DNA from: Delphinapterus leucas
Taxonomy: Eukaryota > Chordata > Mammalia > Artiodactyla > Monodontidae
DNA: 64,000 nucleotides
Assembly (NCBI RefSeq): GCF_002288925.2
Contig: NW_022098044.1
Location: forward strand, 15,213,570 to 15,277,569
Direction: 5' to 3'
A program made the position numbers and the translations under genes. The notes beneath the pieces were generated by a model that searched no databases, was not told the DNA's origin, and saw only the letters and a list, made by a program, of their open reading frames with translations. Positions 1 through 11,430 of this stretch are shown in pieces (within the stretch, counting starts at the first letter, position 1; each line of letters starts with the position of its first letter).

Positions 1-1784
1 TGTTTAGATTTCTAAGAACTCAATTTTTTTCTCCAAAGTAGCTGTATTATTTTGCATCCTCACCAGCAATGAATGAGAGTTCCTGTTCCACATCCTCACC
101 AGCATTTGGTGTTGTCAGTGTTTTGGATTTTAGCCATTCTGTTAGGTGGGTAGTGGTAACTCATTGTCATTTTAATTTGTAATTCCCTAATGACATAAGA
201 TGTTGAGCACTTTTTCATGTTTTTATTTGACGTCTATATATCTTCTTTAGTGGAGTGTCTGTTCAAATTTTTTGCCAACTTTTAAGTCAGGCTGTTCATT
301 TTCTTATTGCTGATTTTTAAGAGTCCTTTGTCTATTTTGGATGACACTTCTTTGCAAATGATTTTTTTCTTGTCTGTAGCTTGTTTTCTCGTTCTCTTGA
401 CAGTATCTTTCACAGGGCAGAAGTTTATAATGAAGTCCAGCTTATCAATTATTTCTTTCAGGGATCCTGCCTTTAGTGTTGTATTTAAAAATTCATAACC
501 ATATCCATGGTCATCTAAATTTTGTCCTGTCATCTTCTAGGAATTCTATACTTTTGAATTTTATATATAGGTCTGTGATCCATTCTGAGTTAATTTTTAT
601 AAAGAATGTAAGTTCGGTGCCTACATTCTTTTTCTTTTTCTTTTTTGCATATGGATGTTCAGTTGTTCCAGCACCATTTGTTGAAGAGGCTGTCTTTTCT
701 CCATTGTATTGTCTTTGATCCTTCATCAAAGTTTAGTTGACTGTATTTGTGTAGGATATTTTTCTGGGATCTCTATTCTGTTCCACTGATCTATTTGTCT
801 ATTCTATCACCAATATCACATTATTTTGATCACTGTAGCTTTACAGTAAGTCTTGAAGTCGAGTAGCATCACTCGTCAAACTTTGCTCTTTTCCTTCAAT
901 ATTGTTTTGGAGATTCTGGGTCTTTTGCCTCTCCATGTAAAGTTTAGAATCAGTTTGCCCATATCCACAAAATAAATTGCTGAGATTTTAATTTGGATTG
1001 CATTGAATCTATAGATCAATTTAGGAAGAACTGACATCTTAACAATATTGAGTCTTCCTATCCATTAACAATGAATATCTCTCCATTGATTTAGTTCTCC
1101 TTTGATTTCTTGCACAGAGTTTTGTAGTTTTCCTAATGAAGATCTTGTGCATATTTTGTTAGAGTTATACTTAAATATTTCATTTTATTTTTGGTTCAAA
1201 TGTAAATTGCACTGTTTTTAATTTTAAATTATACATGTTCATTGCTGGCATCTAGGAAGGTTGTATCCTGCAAGCTTAATATAATAACTTATTAGTTCCA
1301 GGAGGGTTTTGTTGTTGTTTTTGTTGATTCTTTTGCATTTTCTACATAGACAATCATGTCATCTGTGAACCATGTCAGTTTTATTTCTTCTCCCCAATCT
1401 GTATACCTTTTATTTCTTTTCCTTGTCTTATTACATCATCTAGGACTTCCACAAAATATCCAATATCCACAAAATAGCTTGCTGAGATTTTAATTTGGAT
1501 TGCAAATTAAATGATGTGAAAAAGGAGTGGTGAGAGAGCACACACTTGCCTGGTTCCTGATATTATCAGGAAAGCTTCTAGTTTCTCACCATTAAGAGTA
1601 ATGTTAGCTTTAGGTTTTTTGTGGATGTTCTTTATCAAGTTGAGGAAGTTACTCTCTCTTCCTAGTTTGCTGAGAGTTTTTAGCATGAATGGGTGTTGGA
1701 TTTTATCAAGTCCTTTTGCATCTATTGATATGATCATGTGTTTTTCTATTTTAGCTTGTTGATGTAGAACCCCCTCATCACCCA
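1..1784 (-). mobile_element. Old L1 LINE, ORF2 fragment, antisense, runs off the left edge
   Basis: Read on the minus strand this is L1 ORF2 (reverse transcriptase and the region after it). An open piece at 1507-1785 contains the palm segment with MIISIDAKG and IQHPF and a GTRQ-type motif, as in L1 reverse transcriptase. Further on, near 1340-1365, the catalytic motif reads FTDD where L1 normally has FADD. Frames are broken throughout, so it is dead. Its divergence from the L1 copies at 16.7 and 47.6 kb suggests an older L1M-type insertion. The 3' end lies beyond the window. Confidence 0.85.
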
Positions 1785-3231
1785 ACCCACCTGAAGTTTT
1801 TTCTATGAATACTCCATTTTATGGTTATAACTTATGATTATTTATTAGCCAGTATGTGTCTTTAATTTTCTGTACAGAGGGTGTACATATGTAATGCTTT
1901 TTGACACTTTCTGTATATGAGATTCATGGGGTGGGGTGAAGGGAATATAGCAAACATAGATCTTGCTGATTAACAGTATATCCATTTACTCCAGTTTGGA
2001 GAGGTGATTTTGGACAACTCACCCTATGTTGGGGCAATGCTTAGTCTTTTAGATTCTTCCCCTTCCACATTTTGCAGATCTTTGACACTGGGGGACAATA
2101 GACTTTGGATTTGTATGGTGTATTCTGGTCTGCACCAGTCTCTGCTTTAGAAGGGTTTTGTTCAACCTGGACTAGTGTCCACTGGGGAGTGATAAGCCTC
2201 ATCTGGTACTTTTGGGCATGGTGTGCCATTGTCCACTACTGAAGTTCTGGTCATTTGTCTCTGGTTTTGACATCCTTACAGAGTGATCTCTTTGTCCTGG
2301 CTGAAGACTCCGCTGATCACTACCCCTGTTGGCACCTCTCCTTTTCCTCCTATGGCATGTGGAGACTTTTGCATCCCTGTGCTACTCTTCTGGAACATAG
2401 TTTTGGGCTCACCTCTAGTCATCTCCCTTGCTAGGTCTAACTTGTTCTTGAGGTGCCATATTGCTCAGGTGACCAGCTGAGTACCAGTCTTCCAAGTGAA
2501 GACAAAATCTTTCAGTCTGTGTCTCACTCTATACTCTGAAAGCTACCAACTTACTTGGTTCTTATCAACACAGCTTCCTCTGGGATTTTGTTCTAGCCAG
2601 TGAACTAGATCAATAAATCTGCTCATGTGCTTACCCTTCTCTTCTCTCCTCAAAACCCTACATCTCCCTGTCCCAGAACTTCTCCATTTTCTCCCTAGGC
2701 AACTTAAAATTCTCTTTATTATGTGCAGAGCTTCCTAGCTTCATATTACAGTAAAACCCTATGAGTTCAATCTCAAAAGTTGAATGTACCTTGCATTTGA
2801 CTTGATTAGTGAGGAGTTTTTTTTCTTTTCTTTGTTCATATTTTAATTTAGAAATTTCTTTCACTCTTGACAAAGGCTGACTTTCAGTAAAAGCCCAGTT
2901 TTTTCTAAGTTATTTTTGGCTTTTTTTCCCCACCAGAATATGCTATGGGTGAGGAACCATGTGGTAATAAGTCTTCTGGCATTTAAAAATATTTCTGACA
3001 ATACTGATAATAATTTGTCCTTTTTCTCCATTCCCAATATATTTGGTCATTGGACATTTGTTGACACCCCTAGGGATGCTGAAGTTCTGTGGAAAACAGA
3101 AAATGCTGGCTCTCCTAAAGTTTGAGAGCTTTGGTTGTGACATAAGTGGTGAGAGGAGATGGGTGGGGGTCTCTATGGCTGGTGTGCTTCTTACATTGTA
3201 AAGTTACAAAGTCAATTCAGAATCTTAAAAT
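1785..3231. other. Unassigned stretch
   Basis: No gene or repeat family was recognised. Short open frames (60-70 codons) occur on both strands but have no recognisable motif. The left part may still belong to the adjoining LINE. Confidence 0.4.
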
Positions 3232-3300
3232 TTTTTTAAATTTTATTTTTATTATTTTTATTTGAAGTATAATTAACTTACAGTATTAGACCTTAAATGA
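3232..3300 (-). mobile_element. L1 3'-end fragment, antisense
   Basis: An A/T-rich tract followed by tttgaagtataattaactt resembles the reverse complement of the extreme 3' end of artiodactyl L1s. Other copies in this window (11.46, 36.40 and 39.80 kb) begin the same way. Only about 70 bases are recognisable. Confidence 0.55.
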
Positions 3301-3929
3301 GATAATTTACAAGATTTTTTCTTTTCCTCAATATATTTACATAGTACTTATCACCCCAATGACTCAACTGTCTTGGGAGCAAACAGCTAGGACAGAGAAG
3401 GATCTGGAAGAGAGGGAAGAATATACTTCCCTAATTTCTTGATTTCTCCCAAAGAAGGCAGTTTGTTAGCAAGACTTTGGCTTGATTTCGCAGACTTAAC
3501 AATCATAAAATAAGTAATTATTTTTACACTAGGTTGTTTTATCTTAGTCATTAGGCTGGTAATAGTAAAAGCTATTGTTCAGCTGTTTAGGACATAATGT
3601 GCAATTTCTATGAAAGGGACATGGTCTTGATTTCATTCAAGGACAAAATTTATTGCTCTTTCTCTAATTGTCTTTTGTTTCTTAACGGTAGGATATATTC
3701 CTGTCCACATCCCAGCCTCTCTTCCACCCCCAATGGCCCAGCTTCTCCTAGAAATGATTTCACCATCTACTTGACAGAGACAGTTGAGTTGATCAAACAT
3801 GAACTCATCTTAAACTCCTACCCTGACAAGTCTATTCTCCAAACGCACTCCTTTAGTCTGTTCCAGAACCCCAAGGAGGGTCTACCAATTCCAGGATGCT
3901 GTTCTCTCTACCTCATTTCTATGGAATAA
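3301..3929. other. Unassigned stretch with a 110-codon open frame
   Basis: The frame at 3597-3929 on the plus strand is open for 110 codons but has no recognisable domain, no neighbouring exon signal and no transmembrane or low-complexity pattern. I do not call it a gene. Confidence 0.35.
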
Positions 3930-4345
3930 CTGATTTGGCTGAAAGTAACATACAAATGTGACATGAGTGGATTGACACCACATAGAACTGTATTTTCTTT
4001 CAGGTGTAGACAAAGCCTGGTAATAAGCAGCCCACTGTTTGACAGATTTGTGCCCAAGTCCTCAGAGACCCAGACTTGTGTAGCTCACCACTCTACTCTT
4101 TCTAAATGTAACCTGCATTTTTCATCAGTTTCTTCATTTGTAACAAGAAGGAAGAGATGAATAAGGTGAGAGTCCAGGGCATGTCCCAAATGTACCTCAA
4201 GGAAAGGTCCCAGAAACTGCCACATGACTTTCCCCTTACCATTCCATTGGCCAGAATTTAGTCACATGGCCACACCAAGCCAGGAGGAGGTGATGTGTCC
4301 AGGTAAAAACTCTCTTTTTATGGAAGAGGGGAGAATTGATTTTGG
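3930..4345 (+). repeat. Interspersed repeat of uncertain family, copy 1 of 3
   Basis: The segment around 4240-4285 (ccattggccagaatttagtc, then acatggccacac) shares a module with 10130-10185 and 53025-53090. In all three the module follows a stretch that ends a few hundred bases earlier in a similar opening. I recognise it as a common mammalian interspersed sequence but cannot name the family with confidence. Confidence 0.5.
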
Positions 4346-5056
4346 GGGGCATTCAGGGGTTTCTGCTGTAACCAAGGAACTCATTTTCCCTTGTGTTTTA
4401 TAATCTACTCTAAAACCATCTCTAAGAATATTTTTGATAAAAACAGCCTCTCTGGGACAATTTTCTGGTCTACCTGGCTTGAAAAGGAATTACTTATTTG
4501 AGTAAGAGGTTTATTTATTTGTTCTTAAAAGCTATATTATTATTAAAGTTACATTAATATTACTATCTTAATTACCTTCCCTCCTAAACTGTCTGTTTTA
4601 TCATTAGACATGTGACATTATTCTGTATTTTGAAGAAAGAAAAAATTCTAAAACTAAACATGCAAGCTTTTCACATAATCTCAGTAACAGCTCTCTAATA
4701 GAAAATGGACTCTTGAAATACTTAGGTCTGAAATAATACCGTTGGAGTATGTCCAGCTGCAGAGCAAGGAATGATTGAGCCTAGGGAGGGTTAGGACATG
4801 GGTGCTCTGGCTGGTGGCTGACACTGCTCTCCCTCCAAGCCCTGCTGGGAAGCTCTCTCACAAGCAGCACCCTCAGCTTGTCCATGCAGTGGGCAACAGA
4901 GCTCAAAAGCATAAAATGGTACTCATCTCTAAACTCCTTTATTGCTTTGAAACTGCTAATAGTAAGACAAAATTTGCTCAAGGCAAAAACTCCACTATTT
5001 ATCTGCTGCTGCCATTTGGGTCCATAGTAGAACCTAATGAGAATGAGTGGATCATC
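4346..5056. other. Unassigned stretch
   Basis: No repeat family or coding exon was recognised. A 101-codon open frame at 4775-5080 has no motif. Confidence 0.4.
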
Positions 5057-5110
5057 AGTCCCTCAGTAAAATTTTACTGAGCGCCCATGATATCCCAGAC
5101 ACTGTCCTGG
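5057..5110 (-). repeat. L2-like fragment, antisense
   Basis: The words ttttactgagcgcccatgat and agacactgtcctggaattt, followed by aacaacagtgaa, match the pattern of an antisense L2 3' end (a listing of tgagcacctactatg, caggcactg and acagcagtgaac). It is short and diverged. Confidence 0.55.
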
Positions 5111-5689
5111 AATTTGGAAAACAACAGTGAAGAAGTGTGCAGCCCTGACCCATTCTCTGACCTTCCCCTGCTCTTCTGCAAGCAGCATTTCTCAGGCTAC
5201 TTTGCCAACTGGTTCCTGGTTAGGTTTCAACAATGGGAGGAAATCAATAGTGGGAGGAGTGGAGAAGACTGTTTCTCATCCATCCCTCCTACCCTCATCC
5301 CTGGCCTTTAGGTGGTATCTCCAACAGTGGCTGTGTTTCCTCACTGATTTCAGCTCTACTAGAAACCATGACCCCATGATCCCAGCTCCCACAGGCAGCC
5401 CCACTGTGGTTTCACTTCCCACGAAGTGGCTCAGTCTTCCGGCCTCTGGTGACACCACTTTTTCTCTCCATACCTAGGGATAGAATTTTCTTGCTCATTG
5501 TCTTTTGTTTGCTTTTTGTTGTTATCTTTTAACACCTTTGTTACCAGTTCCCATTATTAAATGTTGCATGGAGTCTCTGGCAAGACTCAATAGGAGAATT
5601 ACACTTAGAACCTTAGGGTTTTACAGCTCTCTTACATAATTATTCTTAACTCTGAGATATAGTAACAGGTAAACACAAGTTGTTTAATC
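5111..5689. other. Unassigned stretch
   Basis: Nothing was recognised here. A 116-codon open frame at 5127-5477 has no motif and overlaps another open frame on the same strand, as expected for GC-richer noncoding DNA. Confidence 0.4.
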
Positions 5690-7125
5690 CTTGAAAATCA
5701 AATGACCATGTGGCTTGACTGATCAATTGTGAACTGGATGCTATCTGACCTACCAAGCTAGAAGCTTGCCCATGTGCAACAACACTACATCATCAAGTGT
5801 AAATGGTAAATGTGAGATCAGGCTCTAGAGCTTCAAGAAGACAAAAGTATAGTATATGAGCAAGTAACTCAGATCCACAGGCATCTGCTTCTGCAGCTTT
5901 GCCATCCTTACTCCAAGCTACTCCTAATGGAGTGTGTCCTATGGCTAGTTGATGGAGGAAGAAAAACTTGGACGTTGTGAATTGATGGGTCTGAGTGATA
6001 GGCTGACAACAGTTGTAAGTGGACGGCTTCAGCTTTACAGCTCCATTTAGGAGTGATGAAGGAAATCCTCTGAGTGTGTAGAACCTCTGACAATATATCT
6101 GGTTACCTACTTTGCAAGGAAGGAGATATGGCCATAAGTATGTTTCTACATTGATTCATGATAGTGGCATAGACTGGTTAGTCAGGGAGTGGGGATGAAT
6201 CAGGCTGGAAGATTGGTGACAAAGAATTCTGGAGAAGAGGAATGTGGTTGGACTTCATGGAAAGGGCACAGAGTGTGAATATACTCATCTCATGAATCTG
6301 GTCCCCAAGGGCACCCATGGAAGTGGAGGCCCTCAGTAACTAGGAGAACAAGGTAACCCATTCTGTGGACATGATTTGGCCTCTTCCCAAACTACCTCTA
6401 AGCTTTTTCAATGGTCTTGTGTACAAAGTGGCCATAGCATCAGTAATAAAGGTTACTCATAAGCTCAACTAAATGGACTTCCCTTCATCGAGGCGAATCT
6501 GGCTCTGTCACTGCTGAGTGCCCAAGCTGCAGCTGTAGGGTCAGGGCTGTGCAATATGATATCGAGTGGATTAAGCCGAACTCCTTCCAAATGAAGGGGG
6601 TCTCTCCTGGAAATTGCTTTGTCTTCCCTGCCTCCAGAGTTTCTATAAAATGCCATAATCATCATCATTGTATCCCATTTAATCGTTTCCTGACCGAGGA
6701 ATTCATTTTGTAGTGAGAGAAGTTAACCTCAGGCTCAGCATAGATTTCAGTGTCTTACTACATCACCCCACTGCCTCCAGGATAAGCGATGTGCTTTGAA
6801 CAGTAATAGAACTACAGTGTTCTTTTTGCTTGAGGCAAAAATACATGGATCTGGGAATTAAGTGTGAAAATGGGAGTACTTCTCAGTATTACATTTAATA
6901 GCCCATTTAGAACATTTTTTCTTCCTGTATCAGCAACTGTGGTTCAGAGGTCCTAATTCCCAAAGGAGAGATGCTTCTATCAGAAAGGACTATAATGGTT
7001 CCATTACACTGGAAGTTGAAAATATCACCTACATACAGTATTTTTGGCTTCTCATGTCACTGAACCAGCAGGCAGAGAAGAGACTCCAGATTTCTTATCT
7101 ATACCCCCCATCTCACCTGTCTCAT
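5690..7125 (+). pseudogene. ERVL-type endogenous retrovirus pol remnant (RNase H to integrase)
   Basis: The nucleotide sequence follows the pol region of class III (ERV-L, HERV-L-like) elements over about 1.4 kb. The order fits: a stretch near 5735-5870 that precedes RNase H, an RNase H part around 6120-6250 (with the tyrosine-x-aspartate type segment near 6145-6160), the spacer and zinc-binding part of integrase around 6290-6500, an integrase-core part around 6530-6720, and the C-terminal part to about 7120. Frames are broken many times and there are internal deletions, so no protein can be made. No LTR was recognised on either side. The assignment rests on remembered similarity of the family, not an alignment. 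It could be any ERV-L subfamily. Confidence 0.6.
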
Positions 7126-7861
7126 TGTGGTTCCTTCTTTATATCTTTAGTTGTGGAAAATCTTTTCCGCTAGTCTTCAGGTCATTCTCATAGATAGTTG
7201 TAATTTTGGTGTGCCCATAGGAGGAGGTGAGCTTAGGGTCTTCCTACTCTGCCATCCTGGCCACCTCTCCATCCCACACATTGCTTAGTGGGGAGTATTG
7301 ATGAGAAAATTCTATTGCCTTAAAGAAGGGGAAAGGATCAAGGTTATTTAGAAGAAATAGAGTTGAGAAGATTTAAGGAAAAACGTATAGTTCAATGAGA
7401 CCTTGTGGAGAAAGGCAAAATAAGGAGGAGGAAATGGCAGAATGTTTACATTCTTGGAAAGACAAGAATGAGGAAAGCCAAAAGCACAGCTGGAGTTTGA
7501 CCAGATTGAGCAGAAGTTCCAGCTGAAACTGAACTAAGAGAGCACCAGTCCTGTTTACCTTGATAACAGTCCCACCTTTTGCTAACGATCCTCAAATGAG
7601 AAAAATCTGGCAGAAACAACCAGAGGAGGCAAAGTCATTTATGATCCAATGTACCTTACCTTGGGAGAAGTCTGAGGAGGAATTTGGGAAGGATTGTGTT
7701 GCAGACAACGGATGAGATAATAATGGGAAAATTTGGGGCTGGGTATAAAGTAACTGGGATGTCTGTTTGTGAATTTCTATTTGTATACTTCTCCATGTTG
7801 TATTTCCTGCTAAATTTTATCCCAGCCAGTGTGAAGAATAAGGTCTGATTATTATGGTTAT
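7126..7861. other. Unassigned stretch
   Basis: No gene was recognised. The segment 7195-7270 (ending tctgccatcctggccacctc) looks like the edge of an old interspersed element, but I cannot name it. Confidence 0.35.
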
Positions 7862-8085
7862 CACTGGCGGGATGTCTATTATTTTCCAGAAACTGTGCTG
7901 GAAACTTTATATAAGTCATTTAATTACATTTTTCAATCTGCATATGAACTCGATATTATGGTGATCATTTTATAGATGAAGAAAATGAGACTGAAAGCAA
8001 TTAATAAATTTCCCAAGGTCAGACTGCAAGTAAGTACCAGACATAAAACCCACATCAACTAAGTCCCAAACTTCTGCTCTTTCAG
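7862..8085 (-). repeat. MIR SINE, antisense
   Basis: The pattern tataagtcatttaattac, then attttatagatgaagaaaat, then cccaaggtcagactgcaagt is the reverse complement of the MIR core (cctcatttgtaaaatg and the tRNA-related head). Divergence is high, as expected for this mammal-wide family. Confidence 0.8.
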
Positions 8086-9194
8086 TTTTGTTACAAAGTT
8101 GATCACAGAAAACATTACCCTATTTGTTTGGGCTCTTTCACCACCTATTAGATTTATCTGTCAGACAATCTAATCAAATGAGTAGGAATATGTCGTTTAG
8201 AAATACTTTGAGGAAAAAACATTAAGTTAAAATAGCTGACACACGACCAACAATCAGAATATTCTGTAATTGTTTTTAAAAATGTATGTGAGAATAATAT
8301 TAATGCTGACAAAATTTCATTGTATACAACAATGCTCACATTCTTCATGTACAATCTTGGAAATAGCTACTGATAATGAAAGAATTTATTTGCTTAGGAA
8401 AATCTGGGGTGGTGACCCGTTTCACAACCATTCCTGAGGTGAATGTCCACTTTATCCTAGGCCTCTGGCCATAGGCAATTGATACAATGGATAAAGATAC
8501 CTAACCTCAAAATATTATTTTTCACAAGCATTCAAAACGTGTGAGGGAAGATACAGAGATCAAGGCTAGTAGAGCTGAGTTATATAAGTGACAATCCTCT
8601 AGAGAGAAAAAACCATCTTAGCTGCCATAGCAAAGGTTAATAGAAATCCTTGCCTCACCGTGAAAGGTGAAACACTAAGGGCCTAGACCATTCAAGAATA
8701 AAATACTGGGCAACTTCCTGGGCAAAGAATCCTGTTTAGCTGAACTCCTGGCTAAAGGCAAGAGTCAAGAGGAGTCAAAGTCTGCAAGAAAGTCAGAAAT
8801 GCCAGCTAGAATGTCAGCTTCAGCAACAAAGGAAAAAGCCTCTACTTGCATTTCTTTGTTTACAATATGTCTATTTCTATGTTAACCTTTAATATATAAT
8901 AACTATGAGCTTTCTTTCCTTTCATATGCTGTGTATTTGAGGAATATAAAGATAGAATTACTATAAATTATAACAAATGGATATCACCTGGAGAACCTGG
9001 AATCAGTAAAATGTGGCCTCAGGACATTGTTCCTTGCTTAGCAGCTGGATAAAAATTTGGAATGTTTCCCATTGGAGAAGAGAGTGAGTGTTAGTTATTA
9101 CATATGGAATAATTACTTCTAGTTGTATGGAGGATATAGATATGTGGGAAAAAAGGATTTGTGTGTGGGTGTAGGGATGTGTGTATGTAGGTGC
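8086..9194. other. Unassigned stretch
   Basis: No exon or repeat family was recognised. Frames are short. Confidence 0.4.
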
Positions 9195-9195
9195 A

Positions 9196-9231
<36 letters not shown>
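9195..9231 (+). repeat. (CA)n microsatellite
   Basis: About 18 uninterrupted CA units, preceded by a TG-rich tract (9159-9190). Such tracts vary in length between individuals and can adopt Z-DNA. The apparent open frames rich in TH or CV here are an artefact of the repeat. Confidence 0.97.
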
Positions 9232-9232
<1 letters not shown>

Positions 9233-9854
9233 CCCAGGCAGCCAGAGATGCCAGAATGTTGGAGACACAAACTGGGATGGTTGCCCAGCTCCTAATGATT
9301 TCCCCAATGCCATGCCTGCAAGATATATTCTGTCCCCTGGACATGGCTATTTGTTCCAAGAATAGAGATACCTGACTCAAGTTAGGTCAATTAGATTTGC
9401 TCTCCTAACAATTTGAAAACCTGAATGGAGACACATGAAAAAAGAAGGAGGTTAGAGTTGCATAACCCTCAGCAATGCTGTAGAAAGCATGTCTTCAATC
9501 CCTAGCTGCTGGAGGTCCTGGAACTTCTTTGTTTTCTTCTTCACAAAACAATCATTCAGTTCTTCCTTTATTCCATGATCACTCCCAAACCTTTGCAATA
9601 CATCCTTTGCTTGAATTTTTTAAAAAATAGGAAAAAGTAGGGCAGGGAGTCTAATCTTAAAATTAAGCTGAACTGAGAGGGCTGATGAAAATACATATAT
9701 TTGTTTAGAGGGCTGTGTTCATATGTCACAGAAATAGGAGGGAAATATACTATGGATATATACCTTATCTTACCTTATCTTCCACATTGCCCATGGACCA
9801 CTTTCTTCTCTGAAACACCAGTTCTTTGAACTTCGCTCTTCTTTATATTATTAA
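9232..9854. other. Unassigned stretch
   Basis: Nothing was recognised except a short direct repeat ttatcttacc near 9766-9784. Confidence 0.4.
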
Positions 9855-10275
9855 GAAATGATTTTAGCTGTAACTAATACAAAATAGCACAAACAAGTAG
9901 GGAATTAATTTTCTTATGGAAGAAGTATTGATACAAAGGTACTGCTCAGGTGGCAGCTCACCAATACAGTTGAAGACCAGGCCCTTCCTGTCTTTCTGCT
10001 GCATTTTCCTTAGCATGTGGCTCTCATCCCTGTGGTTATAAAATGACTGCAGGATCTCTAGGCATCAAGCCAGCATAACAGACAGAAGAAGGCTGAAAAG
10101 GAAGAGGCAGCATCAACAGCTTTCTGCTTATGTCTCATTGGCCAGAACTCTGTTGTATGGCCTCCTCTAGCTATAAGAAAGGCTGGAAAATTAATTCTTT
10201 TAAGCAAAAAAAGTAAGGAAGAATAGGGTTGGAATGAGTGATGAGTGAACCAATGAACTGTATCTTCCATAGCCT
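9855..10275 (+). repeat. Interspersed repeat of uncertain family, copy 2 of 3
   Basis: It carries the shared module at 10130-10185 (cattggccagaactctgttg and atggcctcctctagct), and its opening, ttagctgtaactaatacaaa, is like the other copies. It is the longest of the three copies. See the entries at 3930 and 52725. Confidence 0.5.
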
Positions 10276-10465
10276 TCCAGAAAAATCTTAATGAATTTTC
10301 TTTGTTATAATAATGCTAAGAATTAAAAGGCAAAGTAGGCTCCCCAGTACAGTTTTCTGGTTTCCTGGACAGAAATTCAATCACACACTGAAGCCTGTCC
10401 TCACTCATCCCTGTTGCCAATAGACTTCATTCACAACTATGTATCACTGATCCACTCAGCAAATC

Positions 10466-10474
10466 AGTGTATGT

Positions 10475-10514
<40 letters not shown>

Positions 10515-10541
10515 CACAGAGAGAGAGAGAGAGGAGAGAGA
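10466..10541 (+). repeat. Compound (TG)n-(GA)n microsatellite
   Basis: A TG tract with two TATG interruptions passes directly into a GA-rich tract. Confidence 0.95.
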
Positions 10542-10555
10542 TTCCATTTTATTTA

Positions 10556-10868
10556 TTTGACTTAAAAAAAATTAAAAGTTTTACCTTTTTAGAGCGTTTT
10601 TAGGTTCACAGTAAAAGTGAGCAGAATGTACAGAGTCCCCATACACCCCTGTGCTCCCCACCCCTAACCTTCCCACCATCACCATTGCGTACCACAGCAG
10701 TACATTTGTTACAATCAATTAACCGGCATTGACATGTTATTATCACTCCAAGTCTATAATTGACATCACTGTGTGTATGGGTTTTGACAAATGTATAATG
10801 ACATGTGTCTACCATTAAAGTACCAGACAGAATATTATTACCCTAAAAATTCCCTGTGCTTCACCTAT
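10556..10868 (-). mobile_element. L1M 3'UTR fragment, antisense
   Basis: The run taggttcacagtaaaagtga, tacatttgttacaatcaatt, gacaaatgtataatgacatg and ccctaaaaattccctgtgct is the antisense of the 3' untranslated region of old L1M subfamilies. No coding sequence is included. Confidence 0.75.
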
Positions 10869-11149
10869 TAAGAGAGATTCCATTTTTAAATGAGAAATAC
10901 ACTTACATGGGACAGAGTCCAGATGTACAAAAATTTACCTCTCATCCTTGTCCCTCACCCTTGTCCCCATCCCAGATGCCATCAGTTATCAACTTACTGG
11001 AGATCCTTCCAGAGAGAGTTTATGTATTCATAAACAAAAATGTGCATGAGTTGCAATCTTCTCTTAAAATCTCTGGTTCCATCTTGGCACATTTCACAAA
11101 CAGGTGAGCATGCCAACACCTTTACCAGGGGAAGAAAAGGGCAGTCAAT

Positions 11150-11325
11150 CCTCACTCAGCGGCTTTGTGCCAGGTGCCTCCATATACACTGTCTCATTTA
11201 ATCCTCACAAAACTGCATGTTCGGGTCGAAAATCTGAGGCTCAGAGTAGTTAGATGGCACATTAGACCACAGAGCTAGTAAAGGATTGAGCTGGAGTTTA
11301 AAGCCCTGTGTCGGCTAGCTTGCCT
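11150..11325 (-). repeat. MIR SINE, antisense
   Basis: The sequence has gccaggtgcctccatatac, tctcatttaatcctcacaaa, atctgaggctcagagtagtt and acagagctagtaaagg, in the order expected for MIR on the minus strand. Confidence 0.85.
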
Positions 11326-11430
11326 CTGAAACATCTACTTTTGAGCTTCTCAGGCCTTGTTTATTCCAACTTTTGATCTACCACACTTCTGCCAGACTGT
11401 TGACTCTTTCTGCCACAACTGACTACACAG

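Noticed and set aside
9003..9380. A 125-codon minus-strand frame and several others with runs of CV or TH
   Set aside because: They are translations of the CA/TG microsatellite at 9159-9231.
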